64,000 nucleotides of DNA. It comes from Branchiostoma floridae (lineage: Eukaryota; Chordata; Leptocardii; Amphioxiformes; Branchiostomatidae). Positions 11,356 through 24,389 of this stretch are shown here, in pieces; position 1 is the first letter of the stretch; each line of letters begins with the position of its first letter. The notes under the pieces are model-generated. The model had not been told where the DNA came from, searched no databases, and saw only the letters and a program-made list of their open reading frames with translations. The stretch lies in the NCBI RefSeq assembly GCF_000003815.2, contig NC_049996.1, positions 14,932,619 to 14,996,618 of the forward strand, in the 5' to 3' direction. The translations under genes were made by a program, and so were the position numbers.

Positions 11356-12304
11356 CTAAAGGCAGTTGGAAGTACTGCCTTTCAATTTAAAAAAACCTCA
11401 AGCATTTGTAAGTTTTTTTTTAAATCTTGAATAAAGCATTCATACATAGATCTTTATTCAGTGTCCTTACTCACTATCTTCACTAAGAATCTTTATTCAG
11501 AGTCTTTATTGAAAGTCTTCGTGTAGAATCTTTATCAAGAAGTCTTTATTCAGTGTGTGATTCTTTATTCAATGTGTGATGATAATAGGGTTCGAGATGC
11601 TTGGAGTCTCTTGTGGTCTCTTCTGAAGTGCTCATGGCTCAGCAGTCTATTTCTTAAATAGCAACGATAGTTACTCGTCCATCTTATCACTTACAAGATG
11701 GAAGAACATAAAATTCAAGTGCCATCTTCTCCATTACAAGATGGAAGGAAAAGGCAATAAGAAAGGTCCATCTTCTTGCTTACAAGATGGATGAAATCAA
11801 ATATGATAAATTCTAATTCCATCTTATTGTTCACAAGTTGTACGAAAGAAGATTACTTTTTGTCAGTGTTCCGCCTTTTCTCTTACAAGACGGGTGCAAA
11901 CATTGTTACAACTTTCAAGTCACATCTTCCACTTACAAGATGGACTGAAAAGAATGAAATCACATACTTGGTACATTCACAAATAGACATATTGTCATAG
12001 ACAAGCTATTACATCTCTTTCTCTCTATCTCTGTGTCTGGTAGTCCATCAATGCTGATGATGACATCCTCCTCAGCTCAGGAACAGCAGCCGTGCGTGCA
12101 GCTAACTACTAAAGTCTACTAAGTCAGTAATATTCTAGGTCTATCCCAGAACCCCATTAGTGTTATTTAAGATCTCATTAACAAGGCACTTCATTTCCAA
12201 AATGTTCCCTACTTTTAACTCTTTTATTGAGCCAAGCCAAAGTAGAGTTTGACTCAAGTTCCCCAAACACCTCCACCCTAATACATAAGAAGGAAAGGAT
12301 ATTA

Positions 12305-12405
12305 CTAATCCTGTTCTTGCTTTCTTTCTGGGGCTTGCTTCTCTTCAGGTAGCCAGGAAACAGTGACATCAATGGCATCAGGGTCAGGGGTCACCATAGC
12401 CTCAT
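12305..12405 (-). other. Candidate terminal exon ending in stop
   Basis: Minus strand: acceptor TGTGCTTTCAG, then an open frame entered with two bases, containing EAMVTPDPDAIDVTVSWLPE and ending QEQD-stop at 12305-12307. Related segments occupy the same place in every unit (17700, 22376, 27755, 32703, 38577), but most carry early stops. The 38577 copy stays open in the same phase (ISFTVSRLLEG) to a stop. The family is unknown to me. The V-S-W core is also found in the 175-bp repeat (FVSWHLRDHEA) and at 35755. Confidence 0.4.
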
Positions 12406-12544
12406 CTGAAAGCACAGGAAAAACAAGCCTCTTTTAGCTCTCCTGTTAAAAAGATTGAAGCTGAATACAATTACAATATTAATACTTAGTGTGCTTTGAG
12501 CACAAGTTAAATAAAAGAAAGTTATATTTGCAACTTGAGTTACA

Positions 12545-12735
12545 TTTCTTATGGGACAAGAAGGACGGAATGAAAGGAGGGACAAAGGAATACGGGGAGG
12601 GAAAGGAAAGAAGACAAAGGAATGAGAGAAGGATGAATGGAAGAGATACAGGGAGGGAAAGAAGGGATACAGGGAGGGAAAGAAGAGATAAAGAGAGGGA
12701 GAGAAGATGTACAGGGAGGGAGAGACAGTATGTGT
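12545..12735. repeat. Purine-rich GGGAGGGAAAGA tandem tract
   Basis: Imperfect repeats of AGGGAGGGAAAGAAG with GATACA interruptions. Open frames here are low-complexity Arg/Glu strings and not genes. Confidence 0.75.
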
Positions 12736-13489
12736 AAACATTGAAGTAGGATCTTTACCTAGTAGACTCGGGGGCTAAGCTTCTGCTGTGCTTCTCCCAG
12801 TCAGGAACCACTGCTGCCTGTCTTCCTCCAGTCTTACTTAGACTTTTCCTGCAGTAACTTTACTCAGGCACATAACCAAATATAGCCCTCCATCCATGTG
12901 TTGTCATGATACAAAGCTGGGGGAAAAGTCACAGAAAATAAAGTAGCCTTTCAAACTACAAACAAGGAGAGAAATCTGGACAGAAAACATTTAAGTTAAC
13001 TTTCTGGAAGAGACACTAGCACACAGGGCTGCAATCAAACCTAGGAAACAATAGAATGCAGAGGTCAATATTTCCATGCAGTCTGAGGGAATGAAACAGA
13101 AACAAGTTTATAAAGCAGAAAAAGACTGCTTTTTGTCCTCTTCTTAAGTTCCAGTAAAAGTAGCTGCATTATATTCTTAGAAACAGTAAATGAGCATATT
13201 AGTCTGTAGCACTTGTCAACTTGAAAACAGGCAAGACACTGACTAGTTTTCAGAAGTCTGCAGGACTGAAACAGAAACAGGTTTCTAAACTTGTCTGAGA
13301 CAAGGACACTTCTGCTTGCCTCAGTTCCCATAAAGTTGGATTACATCCCTAGAAAAAGCAAAATTTGTTAGTCTCTAGGACTTTTATGTTGAAAACAGAA
13401 GGGGGGTTTTACTTTCTGTCCTTAGTGCTGAATTCCTGGTAACTCTTGCATCCTTACTCAGGCATAATAAAGTCATTTAGGGTCATCTT

Positions 13490-14000
13490 CCAGGAGATGC
13501 AACTTAAAAACTCCTTGTATTCATATGAGGCTGTGGAAGGGGAAGTGATACCAGTTAGGCTATAATAGAATTTTATCAGTGAGACTGTGATGTGATGTGA
13601 TGTGATGTGATGTGAGGGGAAAGTATGCATCAGATTATAATAGGGAAAAAGACTTGAATTAGTGTGGATGTAGTAAAGGGAAGTAGCATTTATCATTGAG
13701 GCTGTAATGGTAGGAAGATAATCATCATTAAAGCTGTGAAAAAAATCTGCTGATTACTGTTACTGTTTGAAAGGAAAAGGTGATATCAGCTAGGCTGGAA
13801 TCAGGTAAGGGTGTCATAGGGAAAAAGGCTTATTAATGAGCCTGTAATGGGAAAAAAAGCTAGTTATAAAAAGGAAAACGTGAGGCTGCAATAGAGAAAG
13901 GGATCTATAGCTAAGGCTGAAAAAGGACAAAAATCAAAAAGGAGAAGGAATCACTAATCAGTGTGACTGTGGGGAGGAAAAAAAGCATTTTTAATGCAAT
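13490..14000. repeat. Degenerate GAGGCTGTAATGG minisatellite
   Basis: The motif 'gaggctgtaatggg-aaa' returns six or more times at 40-60 bp spacing. A (TGTGA)n microsatellite sits at 13585-13614. Confidence 0.5.
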
Positions 14001-14169
14001 AGACGCTGTCCATGGTGCTGATTGCCATCCACTGTAGAGTGCAGACCTAACCCCAGACATTAAAGCAAGTAAAGGTGCAATCGGAAACTTGGCTTGCTTC
14101 CATCCCTCAACCTCAGTCTTTAACAGTCCCCTGCTTGGTTGGGTCATCTATGCAAGATGTCAGAGGCTC

Positions 14170-15400
14170 CACTCAGGTCCAACTGACATCCTTCATGGCC
14201 TCACAAACTCAGCTTAGCCTGTATACAACAGTCAAGAAGAGTGCACAGTGATTCAGGCAAGACTGTTTTCACCAACCTTTTCTCTGCAACTCTTGTCCTG
14301 TGCCCAGCTCCTTGGACTTGCTTCATGGTCCCTCAGTCACCAGGATACAAACGTCTAATCGTCTTCCAGTGCCACAAACTCGGTCTGCAGACAACAGTCA
14401 AGAAAAGTGCATGGTGATTCAGGCTAGACTGTTTTTACTAACCTTCCCTCTGCAACTCTTGTCTTGCTTGTCCAGCTTTTCCAACATGCTTCATGGTCCC
14501 TCAGGTGCCAGGATACAAACGTCTTATTGTCTTCCAGTGCCACAAACTCAGCAAAGCCTGTAGATAACAGTCAAGAAAAGTGCACCGTGATTCTGGCGAG
14601 ACTGTTTTCACTAACCTTCCCTCTGCAACTGTCTTGTCCTGTGCACAGCTCCTTGAACTTACTTCATGGTCCCTCAGTTGCCAGGATACAAACGTCTTGT
14701 TGTCTTGAAGTTCTGCAAACTCAGCTGAGCCTGTAGACAACAGTCAAGAAAGTGCACGGTGATTCAGGCAAGACTGTTTTCACCAACCTTCTCTCTGCAA
14801 CTCTTGTCTTGTGCCCAGTTAGTCGGACATGCTTCATGGTCCCTCAGGTGCCAGGATACAAAGGTCCTAAATTGTCTTCCACTGCCACAAACTCAGCCGA
14901 GCCTGCAGACAACAGTCAAGAAGAGTGCACCGTGATTCAGGCAAGACTGTTTTTACCAACCTTCTCTCTGCAACTCTTGTCCTGTGCCCAACTTCTTGGA
15001 TGCATTGCTTCATAGTCCCTCAGGCGCCAGGATACATTAACGTCTAATTGTCTTCCAGTGCCCCAAGCTCCACTGAACCTGCATATAACAGTCAAGAAAA
15101 GTGCACGGTGATTCAGGCAAGACTATTTTCACCAGCCTTCTCTCTGCAACTCTTGTCCTGTTCCCTGCTTGTTGGACTCGCTTCATGGTCCCTCAGGTGC
15201 CAAGATACAAACGTCTGATTGTCTTCCAGTGCCGCAAACTTGGTCTGTAGATAACAGTCAAGAAAAGTGCGCGGTGATTCAGGCAAGACTGTTTTCACTA
15301 ACCTTCTCTCTGCATCTCTTGTCCTGTGGCCAGTATGGTCCCTCAGGTGCCAGGATAAAAACGTCTAGTTGTGTTCCACAGGAGTTGCATCTGTCATCAA
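14170..15400. repeat. 175-bp array, about 7 units
   Basis: Units carry CTTCATGGTCCCTCAGGTGC, GATACAAACGTC and CAACAGTCAAGAAAAGTGCA. On the minus strand each unit has an acceptor (TTGTCTACAG) followed by a frame with a core like LEDNQTFVSWHLRDHEA. The opposite strand is also open over long stretches. Unit length is not a constant multiple of three, so frames drift between units. Confidence 0.85.
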
Positions 15401-15439
15401 AATTGTCGCGCAGAAAGGTCCTCACACTATCTTATACCT

Positions 15440-15955
15440 AATCACGAGTAACTCACACCACACATTAGTCAGATACTGTCACTTTATTTCAATTCTTTTA
15501 CCACAAAGATGGCACCATGAAAAGTCGCAAAAAGTCCTTATTCTATCTTAATTACGAGTAACTCACACCACAAAGTAGTCAGATACTGTCACTTTATTTC
15601 ATTTTACATTTGCCACAAAAATGTCTCCAAAAGTCGCAAAGAAGTCCTTACTCTATCTTATACCTAATCACGAGTAACTCACACCACACATTAGTCAGAT
15701 ACTGTCACTTTATTTCAATTCTTTTACCACAAAAATGGTACCAAAAGTCACAAAAAGTCTCTATCTTATTAACTAATCACGAGAAACTAACACCACACAG
15801 TAGTCAGATACTGTCACTTTATTTCATTTCCTTTGCCTTTGTCACAAAAATGTCTCCAAACGTTGCAAAGAAGCCCTTAATCTATCTTATAGTAACTCAC
15901 ACCACACAGTAGTAAGACATGGTCTCTTTATTTCAGTCTCAACACAGCTTACACA
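15440..15955. repeat. 107-bp array, about 5 units
   Basis: Units of about 107 bp with ACTCACACCACA, GTCAGATACTGTCACTTTAT and AAAGTCGCAAA blocks. The minus strand carries AATAAAGTGACAG plus a downstream TGTGGTGTGAG stretch in each. Confidence 0.85.
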
Positions 15956-16149
15956 GTGAGTGCAGAGTATCAAAACAAAAAAAGAATTCCCACATTTGTC
16001 GAGGACCCGGGTTCCCTTCCCATCATGGGGCATAAAAACGGAAAAAGCATGGTTAATGGCTTTTAGAGGCTACTAGTAGGCATTGTTTCTATGAGGAGAG
16101 AAAACACATGTTGGTACAACGCCGCATGCGCAGTGCGAACAGTTCTTAC

Positions 16150-16180
16150 CTCTGGCATCTGGGTAGCCGCTCGCTGTTAT
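16150..16180 (-). other. B-type form of the 33-nt module (31 nt)
   Basis: Same donor (GCCAGAG|gtaag), but only 31 nt lie between the boundaries, so inclusion would shift the frame relative to A copies. Confidence 0.35.
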
Positions 16181-16634
16181 CTTGAAAATGTAGAAAGAAC
16201 AGCAGTCCGATTGAAATTATGCAAATGAAAATAAAGTAGAGATGTTAGGCCAGGCTAAAGAAATTCTCTGTTCACCAGAACAGAATTCCTTTTGCCTGTC
16301 AGCTAAAATTTGGGATGTGCCTTGTAGTTAGGAAAATGATGAGAATAACACGTTAATTGACTTAACTAGCTTAGAACTAGTCCTTAACTAATAAGCTTCA
16401 TATTAAGTTAAATCATTATGCAAAACATCAAAGTTTTTGTGGATAAATCTTCAATCCACAACTTTGTTTTCTGTCTCAGTGTCTGTTATCTTGTTTGAAA
16501 AAGAGGTTTCAAATTGAAATTTTACTTCTGTCAGCCCACCCCCAAAGAATTTGGCAACTGAGCTTGCTCTCTGAAGGATCAAACACGCTTCAACTACTAT
16601 CTAAGTCCCTGGTCTAATTTAGTTTTTAACTCAC

Positions 16635-16679
16635 CTTTCCTGATCTAAGTCAAAGTGCATGTGAACACCAGAGAGCCAG
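16635..16679 (-). other. B-type 45-nt module with lost acceptor
   Basis: Coding sense WLSGVHMHFDLDQE and the donor are kept, but the bases before the module are GG instead of AG (CCTTTGG|CTGG). Normal splicing into it should fail. Confidence 0.35.
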
Positions 16680-18449
16680 CCAAAGGCAGGTGGAAGTACT
16701 GCCTTTCTGCTTAGTAAACTCAAGCATTCAAGTGATTTTCTTTTCAATTATATCTGTGTGCATTCAGCCATTTGGCTTTATTGAAAGAATGCAGATTCTG
16801 TATTCAAAGAGTGGAGGAATATCTGTGCTAGGAGTATCTTTATCATCAAGAAAGGCTTTATTGAGAATCTTTATTCAGTGTGTGATTCTTTATTCAACGT
16901 GTGATGATTGTAGCGTGGTTGGAGTCTTCTTTCCGGGGGCATCTTCTGGTACGTCTAAGTAGTCCGATTATTTAACAGCAACAATAGTTTCTCAAAAGAA
17001 TTAGAATATGATCTTCACATGCCATCTTCTCCATTACAAGATGGGTGGATAACATTACAACATCATTATGAGATGGGTTCGAGGAGATTCTACAAGATGG
17101 ACGTAAAAAAACTTATAACTCAGTCAGTGCTCCGCCTTTTCCCTTACAAGACGGTTGCTAACATTTGAAGCACTGCTACAACTTTTTAAGTCTCATCTTT
17201 TCACTTACAAGATGGACTGAGAAATACAAAATTAGGTACAAAGTAGATTCAGAAAGAAACAGTATAGTCACTGATGATCTACGAACTATTGAATCTCTCT
17301 CTTTCTCTCTCTGGTAGTCCATCGATGCTGATGATGACATCCTCCTTTAGCTCAGGAACAGCAGCCGTGCGTGCAGCTAACTACTTAAGTCTATACTAAG
17401 TCTTAGCAATATTCTAGGTCTATCGCAGAACCCCAGTACTTTTATTCTTAATGTTATTTAAGATCTCATTGACAAGGCACTTTATTTCCAAAATGTTCCC
17501 TACTTTTAACTCATTTATTGAGCCAAACAAAGTAGAGTTTGGCTAAAGGTTACAGAATAACCTACATCCCCAACGCCCCCCACCCTTACGCTTAAATGTT
17601 GGCGTAGAAAAAGAAGAATCTTAGCTGGTCAGAAGTCTTCTTTTCTTGAGGCTTGCTTCCTTCAGGTATACAAGACATCAGTGGAAGGCACACGTAGGAC
17701 CTGTAGAAAGTGAGAGAAAACAAATTAAGGTGATTGTGAAGAGTTGACAATCTTACACTTGATCATGACAATCTTTGTCAAGTCAACATTAGGTTTTGAA
17801 AGGTTTTGGTGTGTTAAGTGAGGAAAGTGCCACAGCCATTCAAGTACCTGGGAGTCAGTACTGCTTTGCTTTGTCAGCCGGGCATTCAGGAAGCAAAGTC
17901 ATCAATCCTTCACCAGAATACAGTGCAGACATTCCTCAGCCAGTTAGCATCACTTCGTCACCTATACCAACTTAACTGAGGCACAGAAATAACACAACGA
18001 TAGCCGACAAATCCAATTTGGATGTGGCTATAGAACTAAGGCAAGAAAAGACAACTCACCAAGAGACAACATAAAGATAGCCAGCAACTCAATTTTGAGA
18101 GTGGCCACAGAAATCAACCAAAGAGAAATGCCTGGAAAAGAGCAGCAAAGTTAGCCAGCTAATGCTCACTTAGAGCACCGCTGGAAGAAATAGAAAACCT
18201 GCCTGCTTTGTCCCACCTAGGAATGGTAGGATCCAAAATGAATGATTTAAGTCAGCTGCAGAATTTCACTGAAAGCAAAAGATCAGAGTTCAACAGACCG
18301 CAACTCCCTCAAGTTCCTGAAAACTGAAAAAAATCTGCATGAGATGCGCACAAACAAAAGAATTGCATAACACCTGGAAAAGTACTGGTTCTACAAACTA
18401 AAACGGAATGAAAAGGAGAGCAGTAGAAATAGGTGCTTTCTCTTATAGA

Positions 18450-18990
18450 ACTGCAACATCATTGTGTTATCTCTCCCCTAAGATATACCCTCTGAAATAC
18501 AACAACACACCTGCAGTAAAGCATAGATCGATCTCTGGAAAGACCTGCAAAAAATGTGCCCTGAAGAACTGCAATTTGCCTAGAAAAAGTGATGAGTGTT
18601 AGATTTGTGGTTTCCAGTAAATCTGCTGTCACTCTAAAAAAGGTACAGTAGCATCAATCTCTAGAAGGAGCTGCAAAAACATGTGTCCTTAAGAACTGCA
18701 ACACACCTGCAATAAACAGAGATCAATTTCTAGAAAGAGCTGCAAAAACATGCGCTCTTAAAATCAGCAACACACCTGCAGTTAAGCATAGATCAATCTG
18801 TACAAAGAGCTGCAAAAACATGTGCTCTTAAGAACTGGAACACACCTGCAATAAATCAAGATCAATCTCTAGCAAGAGCTGCAAAAATATGCGCTCCTAA
18901 GAACTGCAATCCCCCTAGAAAAAGTGCTGAGTGTTACTAGTGTTTAGCTTTGTGGTTTCCAGTGAATCTGCTGTCACTCTAAAAAAGTAC
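18450..18990. repeat. 68-bp array
   Basis: Repeats of GATCAATCTCTAGAAAGAGC, TGCAAAAACATGCGCTC and TAAGAACTGCAACACACCTG. On the minus strand each unit contains TTTTGCAG, then 33 nt (LFLEIDLDLLQ), then gtgtg. That is exon-like in form, but the intervening 'introns' would be only about 36 nt. Confidence 0.75.
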
Positions 18991-19589
18991 AGTAACATCA
19001 AATGGCAAAGTGTGGAAAGCTACAAACTATTAAAAATGGAAGTCCATCCAAGACCAGCATTGGCATTGTGATGAAAAAAAAACCTTGAAGATGGGCCTCA
19101 AAAAGTATTACATTCTGGTGGGGCTGAAAAAGCATTTTAGCAGAGATCAGAAAGGGAAATGTACTTGTTAATAGTGCAGACCTGTCCATGGTGCTGATTG
19201 CTATTCACTTCACTGCACTGTACTGTACAAAGTTGTTTCTTGATCCTAAGAAACCCAGCATGGTATAAAGGGATGTCACTGTTGAGGAAGCATTGTTCTT
19301 AATTAAGAATAAAAGAGAAAGAAAGAAGGCAATAAAAAAGAAGGAAGGAAGTGTGTTGTCTGTAGGTGCAGATCTTGCATGTTCATGAGGTCATGGGTTC
19401 AAATACCAGCATGAAATGGAGGAACGTCACTGTTGAGGAAGAAATGTTACCAAGAAAGGCAGAAAGAAAAGAGTGAGAGATTAAAGGAGGAAGGAAGGAA
19501 AAAAGGAGAAAGAAAAGGAGGAAGAAAGAAAGGATCTTCTGACATTGATGCATCCTACTCCAACTAGCCTGAGTCAGAGGCTACCTTCA

Positions 19590-20440
19590 GGTTCAGCTGA
19601 CATCCTTCATGGCCCCACAAACTCAGCTTAGCCTGTAGACAACAGCCAAGAAAAGTGCATGGTTAGACTGTTTTTACCAACCTTCTCTCTGCAACTCTTG
19701 TCCTGTGCCCAGCTTGTCAGACTTGCTTCATGGTCCCTCAGGTGCCAGGATACAAAGGTCCTAAATTGTCTTCCACTGCCACAAACTCAGCTTAGCCTGC
19801 AGACAACAGTCAAGAAGAGTGCACGGTGATTCAGGCAAGACTGTTTTTACCAACCTTCTCTCTGCAACTCTGTACTGTGACCAGCTAGTTGGTCTTGCTT
19901 CATGGTCCCTCAGGTGCCAGGATACAAACGTCTGATCGTCTTCCAGTGCTGCAAACTCAGCTTAGCCTGCAGACAACAGTCAAGAAGAGCGCACTGTGAT
20001 TCTGGCTAGACTGTTTTCACCAACCTTCTCTCTGCAACTCTCGTCCTGTGCCCAGCTAGTCGGACATGCTTCATGGTCCCTCAGGTGCCAGGATACAAAG
20101 GTCCTAAATTGTCTTCCACGGCCACAAACTCAGCTTAGCCTGTAGACAACAGTCAAGAAAAGTGCCAGTGATTCAGGCAAGACTGTTTTTACCAACCTTC
20201 TGTCTGCAAGTCTTGTCTTGCTTGTCCAGCTTTTCCGACATGCTTCATGGTCCCTCAGGCGCCAGGATACAAACGTCTTATGGTCTTCAAACTCAGCCTG
20301 TAGACAACAGTCAAGAAAGTGCACGGTGATTCAGTCAGGACTGTTTTCACCAACCTTCTCTCTGCAGGTCTTGTCAGTGCCCAGCTTCATGGTCCCTCAG
20401 GCGCCAGGATACAAACGCCTAATCGTCTTCCAGCGCTGAT
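19590..20440. repeat. 175-bp array, about 5 units
   Basis: Same unit as at 14170. The last unit runs into a unique block (20440-20690) that reappears at 30710-30960. Confidence 0.85.
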
Positions 20441-20691
20441 CTGTCCACAGTGGTCTCCATCTGTTGCTACAAAACTAAAGAACAACATGCAATAGAACGC
20501 CCATTTCTTGAGGACCCAATTTTTCCCTTTGTCTTGAAACTGGAGACAGATGGAGAGACTTCAAAGGGTTGCAAATTACAACCTACCATCACCCGACCTG
20601 GCTCTAGTCTCAAGACATCCCTTCCCGGTATGGGACAGAAAAACAAAAAAGGGCATTGCCCAAATAGATAAATTTGTTGGTTATTATGGCT

Positions 20692-20770
20692 TGGACCTAA
20701 CCCCACATAAATGCTAGGATTGGTTTGAGGCTCAAACCAATCCTTAGGCATTTATGTGGGGTTAGGTCCA
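20692..20770. repeat. 79-bp hairpin, A unit
   Basis: TGGACCTAACCCCACATAAA at the left is mirrored at the right, and the inner GGATTGGTTTGAG pairs with CTCAAACCAATCC. Only the two core A units carry it (also 30973-31051). Confidence 0.8.
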
Positions 20771-20836
20771 CTTTGAGGTCCTGTAGGCAAAGGAGAAAGC
20801 ACATGTTAGTACAGCATGCAGTCCCACATGGCTTAC

Positions 20837-20869
20837 CTCTGGCATCTCAGGTAGTCCGCCTGCCGTTGT
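20837..20869 (-). other. 33-nt module, core A copy
   Basis: Minus strand, GCCAGAG|gtaag donor intact. Phase-0 reading TTAGGLPEMPE. 33 nt, frame-neutral. Confidence 0.4.
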
Positions 20870-21320
20870 CTCCAAGAACATAAAAACACAGGAGTCCTCT
20901 CGCAAGTTGTTGACTAGACCAGGCTAAAGAAATTCTCTGTCGACCAGAAAGGTTCTTTGGCCTGGAATGGCCTAAAATTTGGGGTGTGCCTTGTAGTTAT
21001 GCAAATGCTGAAATTCAACAGAAAGTACTAAACTTATTCATCTTAATTAGCTAATTTTAGATTAAGTCTTAGCTTAACACTTAAGTCTTAGCTTAGCACT
21101 TAAAACTTAATTATGCAAAACATCAAAGTTCTTTGTGGATAAGACTTCAATCCACAACTTTGTCTTTTATCTAAGAAACATTTTCAAAATGAAGTTTCAA
21201 TATGTCTTATGTCCCTCAGTCCACCCAAAAACAATTTGGGAACTAAGGCTCGCTCTCTGAATAATCAAACACACTTCAACTACTAACTAAGTCCCTGGTC
21301 TAATTTAGTTTTTAACTCAC

Positions 21321-21365
21321 CTTTCCTGATCTAAGTCAAAGTGCATGTGAAGTACAGAGAGCCAG
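21321..21365 (-). other. 45-nt module, core A copy
   Basis: Acceptor TGCTTTTAG and donor AAG|gtgagt intact; reads WLSVLHMHFDLDQE. Confidence 0.4.
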
Positions 21366-21979
21366 CTAAAAGCAGATGGAAGTACTGCCTTTCAATTAAA
21401 AAAATCTCAAGCATTTGAAGTTTTTTTTTCAATCTTAATTCTAGCATTGTCAGTTACACTGACTTGCAGGACCTCTGTGTCCTTATTCACTATCTTCTTT
21501 GAGAATCTTTATTGAGAGTCTTAATTGAAAGTCTTATTGTGAAATCTTTAAAAAGAAGTCTTTATTCAGTGTGTGATTCTTTATTGAATGTGTGATGATG
21601 GTAAGGTCTGAGATGTCTGGAGTCTCCTGTTGGGGAATGCCTTCTGGAGTGTTCATAGCTCAGCAGTCCGCTTCTTAAACAGTAGCGATAGTAACTCATC
21701 CATCTTATCACTTACAAGACGGCATAATATGAAATTCAAGTGCCATCTTCTCCATTACAAGATGGAAGGAAAACATGATAACAAGGGTCTAACTTCTTGC
21801 TTACTATTCTTGTTCACAATTTCTTTGTCAGTTCTCCGCCTTTCCTCTTACAAGACGGTTGCAAACATTTGAAGCACTGTTACAACTTTCAAGTCACATC
21901 TTTCCACTTACAAGATGGACTGAGAAATTCAAAGTCAGGTACAAAGTAGATTCAGAAAGGAACAGTATAGTCATCTTCG

Positions 21980-21981
<2 letters not shown>

Positions 21982-22013
<32 letters not shown>
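21982..22013. repeat. (CT)n microsatellite
   Basis: About 16 uninterrupted CT units, expanded only in this A unit; sister copies carry short interrupted CT tracts. Confidence 0.9.
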
Positions 22014-22015
<2 letters not shown>

Positions 22016-23299
22016 AATCCATTGATGCTGATGATGACATCCTCCTTTAGCTCAGGAATCGCGGCCGTGCGTGTAGTTAACTACTTAAGTCTACTAAGTC
22101 TTAGCAATATTCTAGGTCTATCCCAGAACCCCAGTACTTTTATTCTTAATGTTATTTCATTTCTCATTAACAAGACACTTTATGTCCAAAATGTTCCCTA
22201 CTTTTAATCATTTTTTGGCTAAAGGCTACAGAAATACCCCAACGCCCCCCACCCTAAGTTACTCTTAAATGTTGGCGTAGAAAAAGATGAATCTCAGCTG
22301 GTCAGAAGTCTTCTTTTCTTGAGGCTTGCTTCCTTCAGGTATACAAGACATCAGTAGAAGGCCTACATGGAAGGACCTGTGTAGAGTGAGAAAAAGCAAA
22401 GGTTGACAATCTTAAACTTTATGATGACACTGTTAGACATTACTCTGCAAGTCAGCATTAGATTTTAAAAGGTTTAGTTAAAAAAAAGTGTTACATGAGG
22501 AAAGTGGCACAGCCATGCAAGTACCTAGAAGTCAGTACAGCTGTGCCTTGTCAGCTGGGCTGTCAGGTAACAGAGTCATCCCTCCTTCAGCAGAATACAG
22601 TGGAGACATTCCTCAGCCAGTTAGCATCACTTCTTCACCTATACCAACTTAACTGAGGCACAGAAATAACACAACAATAGCCAACAACTCCAATTTGGAT
22701 GTGGCTATAGAACTAAGGCAAGACAAGACAAGTCACCAAGAGACAACAAAAAAGATAGCCAGCAACTCAATTTTGAGAGTGGCCACAAAAATCAACCAAA
22801 GAAAAACGTCTGGAAAAGAGCAGCAAAGTTAGCCAGCTAATGCTCACTTGGAGCACCGCTGGAAGAAATAGAAGACCTGCCTGCTTTGTCCTACCTAGGA
22901 ATGGTAGGATTCAAAATGAAAGAAGCAAGTGCAGGTAGCTGCATAATTTCACTGCAAGAGAAAGAACAGAGTTTAACAGACCATGTCTCCTTCAAGTTTC
23001 TGTATTCTGGGAAAAATATTCATTAGCTACACACATCCTCAATAAAGTTGTTTTCTTGTGCATTGCTCATCAGTTGAGGCCCTTGGTTGAAATAAACTGT
23101 GATGAGCTGAAGAGTTGCAGGGGTGAATATGTGCTCCTTTGAAGGGAAATCGAACCGTAAATATCTGCAGAAGTATGCAGCCCTGAAAATCTGAAAAGAA
23201 ATCTGAAGAGTTGCAAAACACCTGGAAACTATAGTGGTTATACAAACTACAACAGTCTGAGAATGAAATGAGCTGTAAAAAGGTGCTCCTAGAAATGCA

Positions 23300-23790
23300 A
23301 CATCACTGTAATCTCTATCCTAAGATAGACCCTCTGAAATACAGCAAAACTCCTGCAGTAAAGCATAGATCAATCTCTGGAAAGACCTGCCAAAAATGTG
23401 CCCTTAAGAACTGCAATTCGCCTAGAAAAAGTGATGAGTGTTAGATTTGTGGTTTCCAGTGAATCTGCTATCACTCTAAAAAAGGTACAGTGGCATCAAT
23501 CTCCAGAAAGAGCTGCAAACATATGTGCCCTTAAGAACTGCAAACATATGCGCCCTTAAGAACTGCAACACACCTAGAAAGAGTGATGAGTGTTAGCTTT
23601 GTGGTTTCCAGTGAGTCAGTAACATCAATGTCTAGAAAGAACTGCAACACACCTGCAATAAATCAAGAACAAACTCTTGAAAGAGCTGCAAAAATATGCG
23701 CTCTAAGGAACTGCAACATGCCTAGGAAAAGGGATTAGTGTTAGCTTTGTGGTTTCCAGTGAATCTGCTGTCCCTCTAATTAACAAGCAA
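23300..23790. repeat. 68-bp array, shorter copy
   Basis: Same blocks as at 18450 with fewer complete units and one extra short duplication (AACTGCAAACATATG, near 23510-23560). Confidence 0.7.
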
Positions 23791-24389
23791 AGTGTGGAAT
23801 GCTACGAACTATTAAAAATGGACATCCATCCAAAACCAGCTTCTGCAGAGCAAAGGGAATAAAACACTTTTAGATAGGTTTCAAAATGTATTACATTCTG
23901 GTGAGTCTGCCGCTGCAATAAGGAAAAAAAGCATTTTAGCAGAAATCAGAAAGGGAAAATGTACTTGCTAATAGTGCAAACCTGGCCTTGGTGCTGATTA
24001 CCATTCACTTCACTTCACTGCACTGCACTGTAGTTGCTTCTTGATCCTAAAAAATCACTGTTGAGGAAGCATTGTTCTAAGAATAAAGGAGAAAGAAAGG
24101 AAGGCAATAAAAAAGAAGGAAGGAAGTGTGTTGTCTGTAGGTGCAGATCTTGCATGTTCATGAGGTCATGGGTTCAAATCCCAGCATGAAACGGAGGAAC
24201 ATCACTGTTTGAGGAAGAAATGTTACCAAGAAAGGAAGAAAGAAAAGAGTGAGAGAGTAAAGAAGAAAGGAAGGAAAGCAGAAAGAAAAAGAGGAAGAAA
24301 TTAATGATCTTCTGACATTGATGCATCCTACTCCAACTAGCCTGATTCAGAGGCTCCCTTCAGGTTCAGCTGACAGCCTTCATGGCGCC

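Noticed and set aside
24130-24190. tRNA-like GGGTTCAAATCCCAGC block (also near 19380, 29570, 34520)
   Set aside because: B-box-like only; repeats once per array unit with no complete cloverleaf, so treated as an old SINE fragment carried in the unit.
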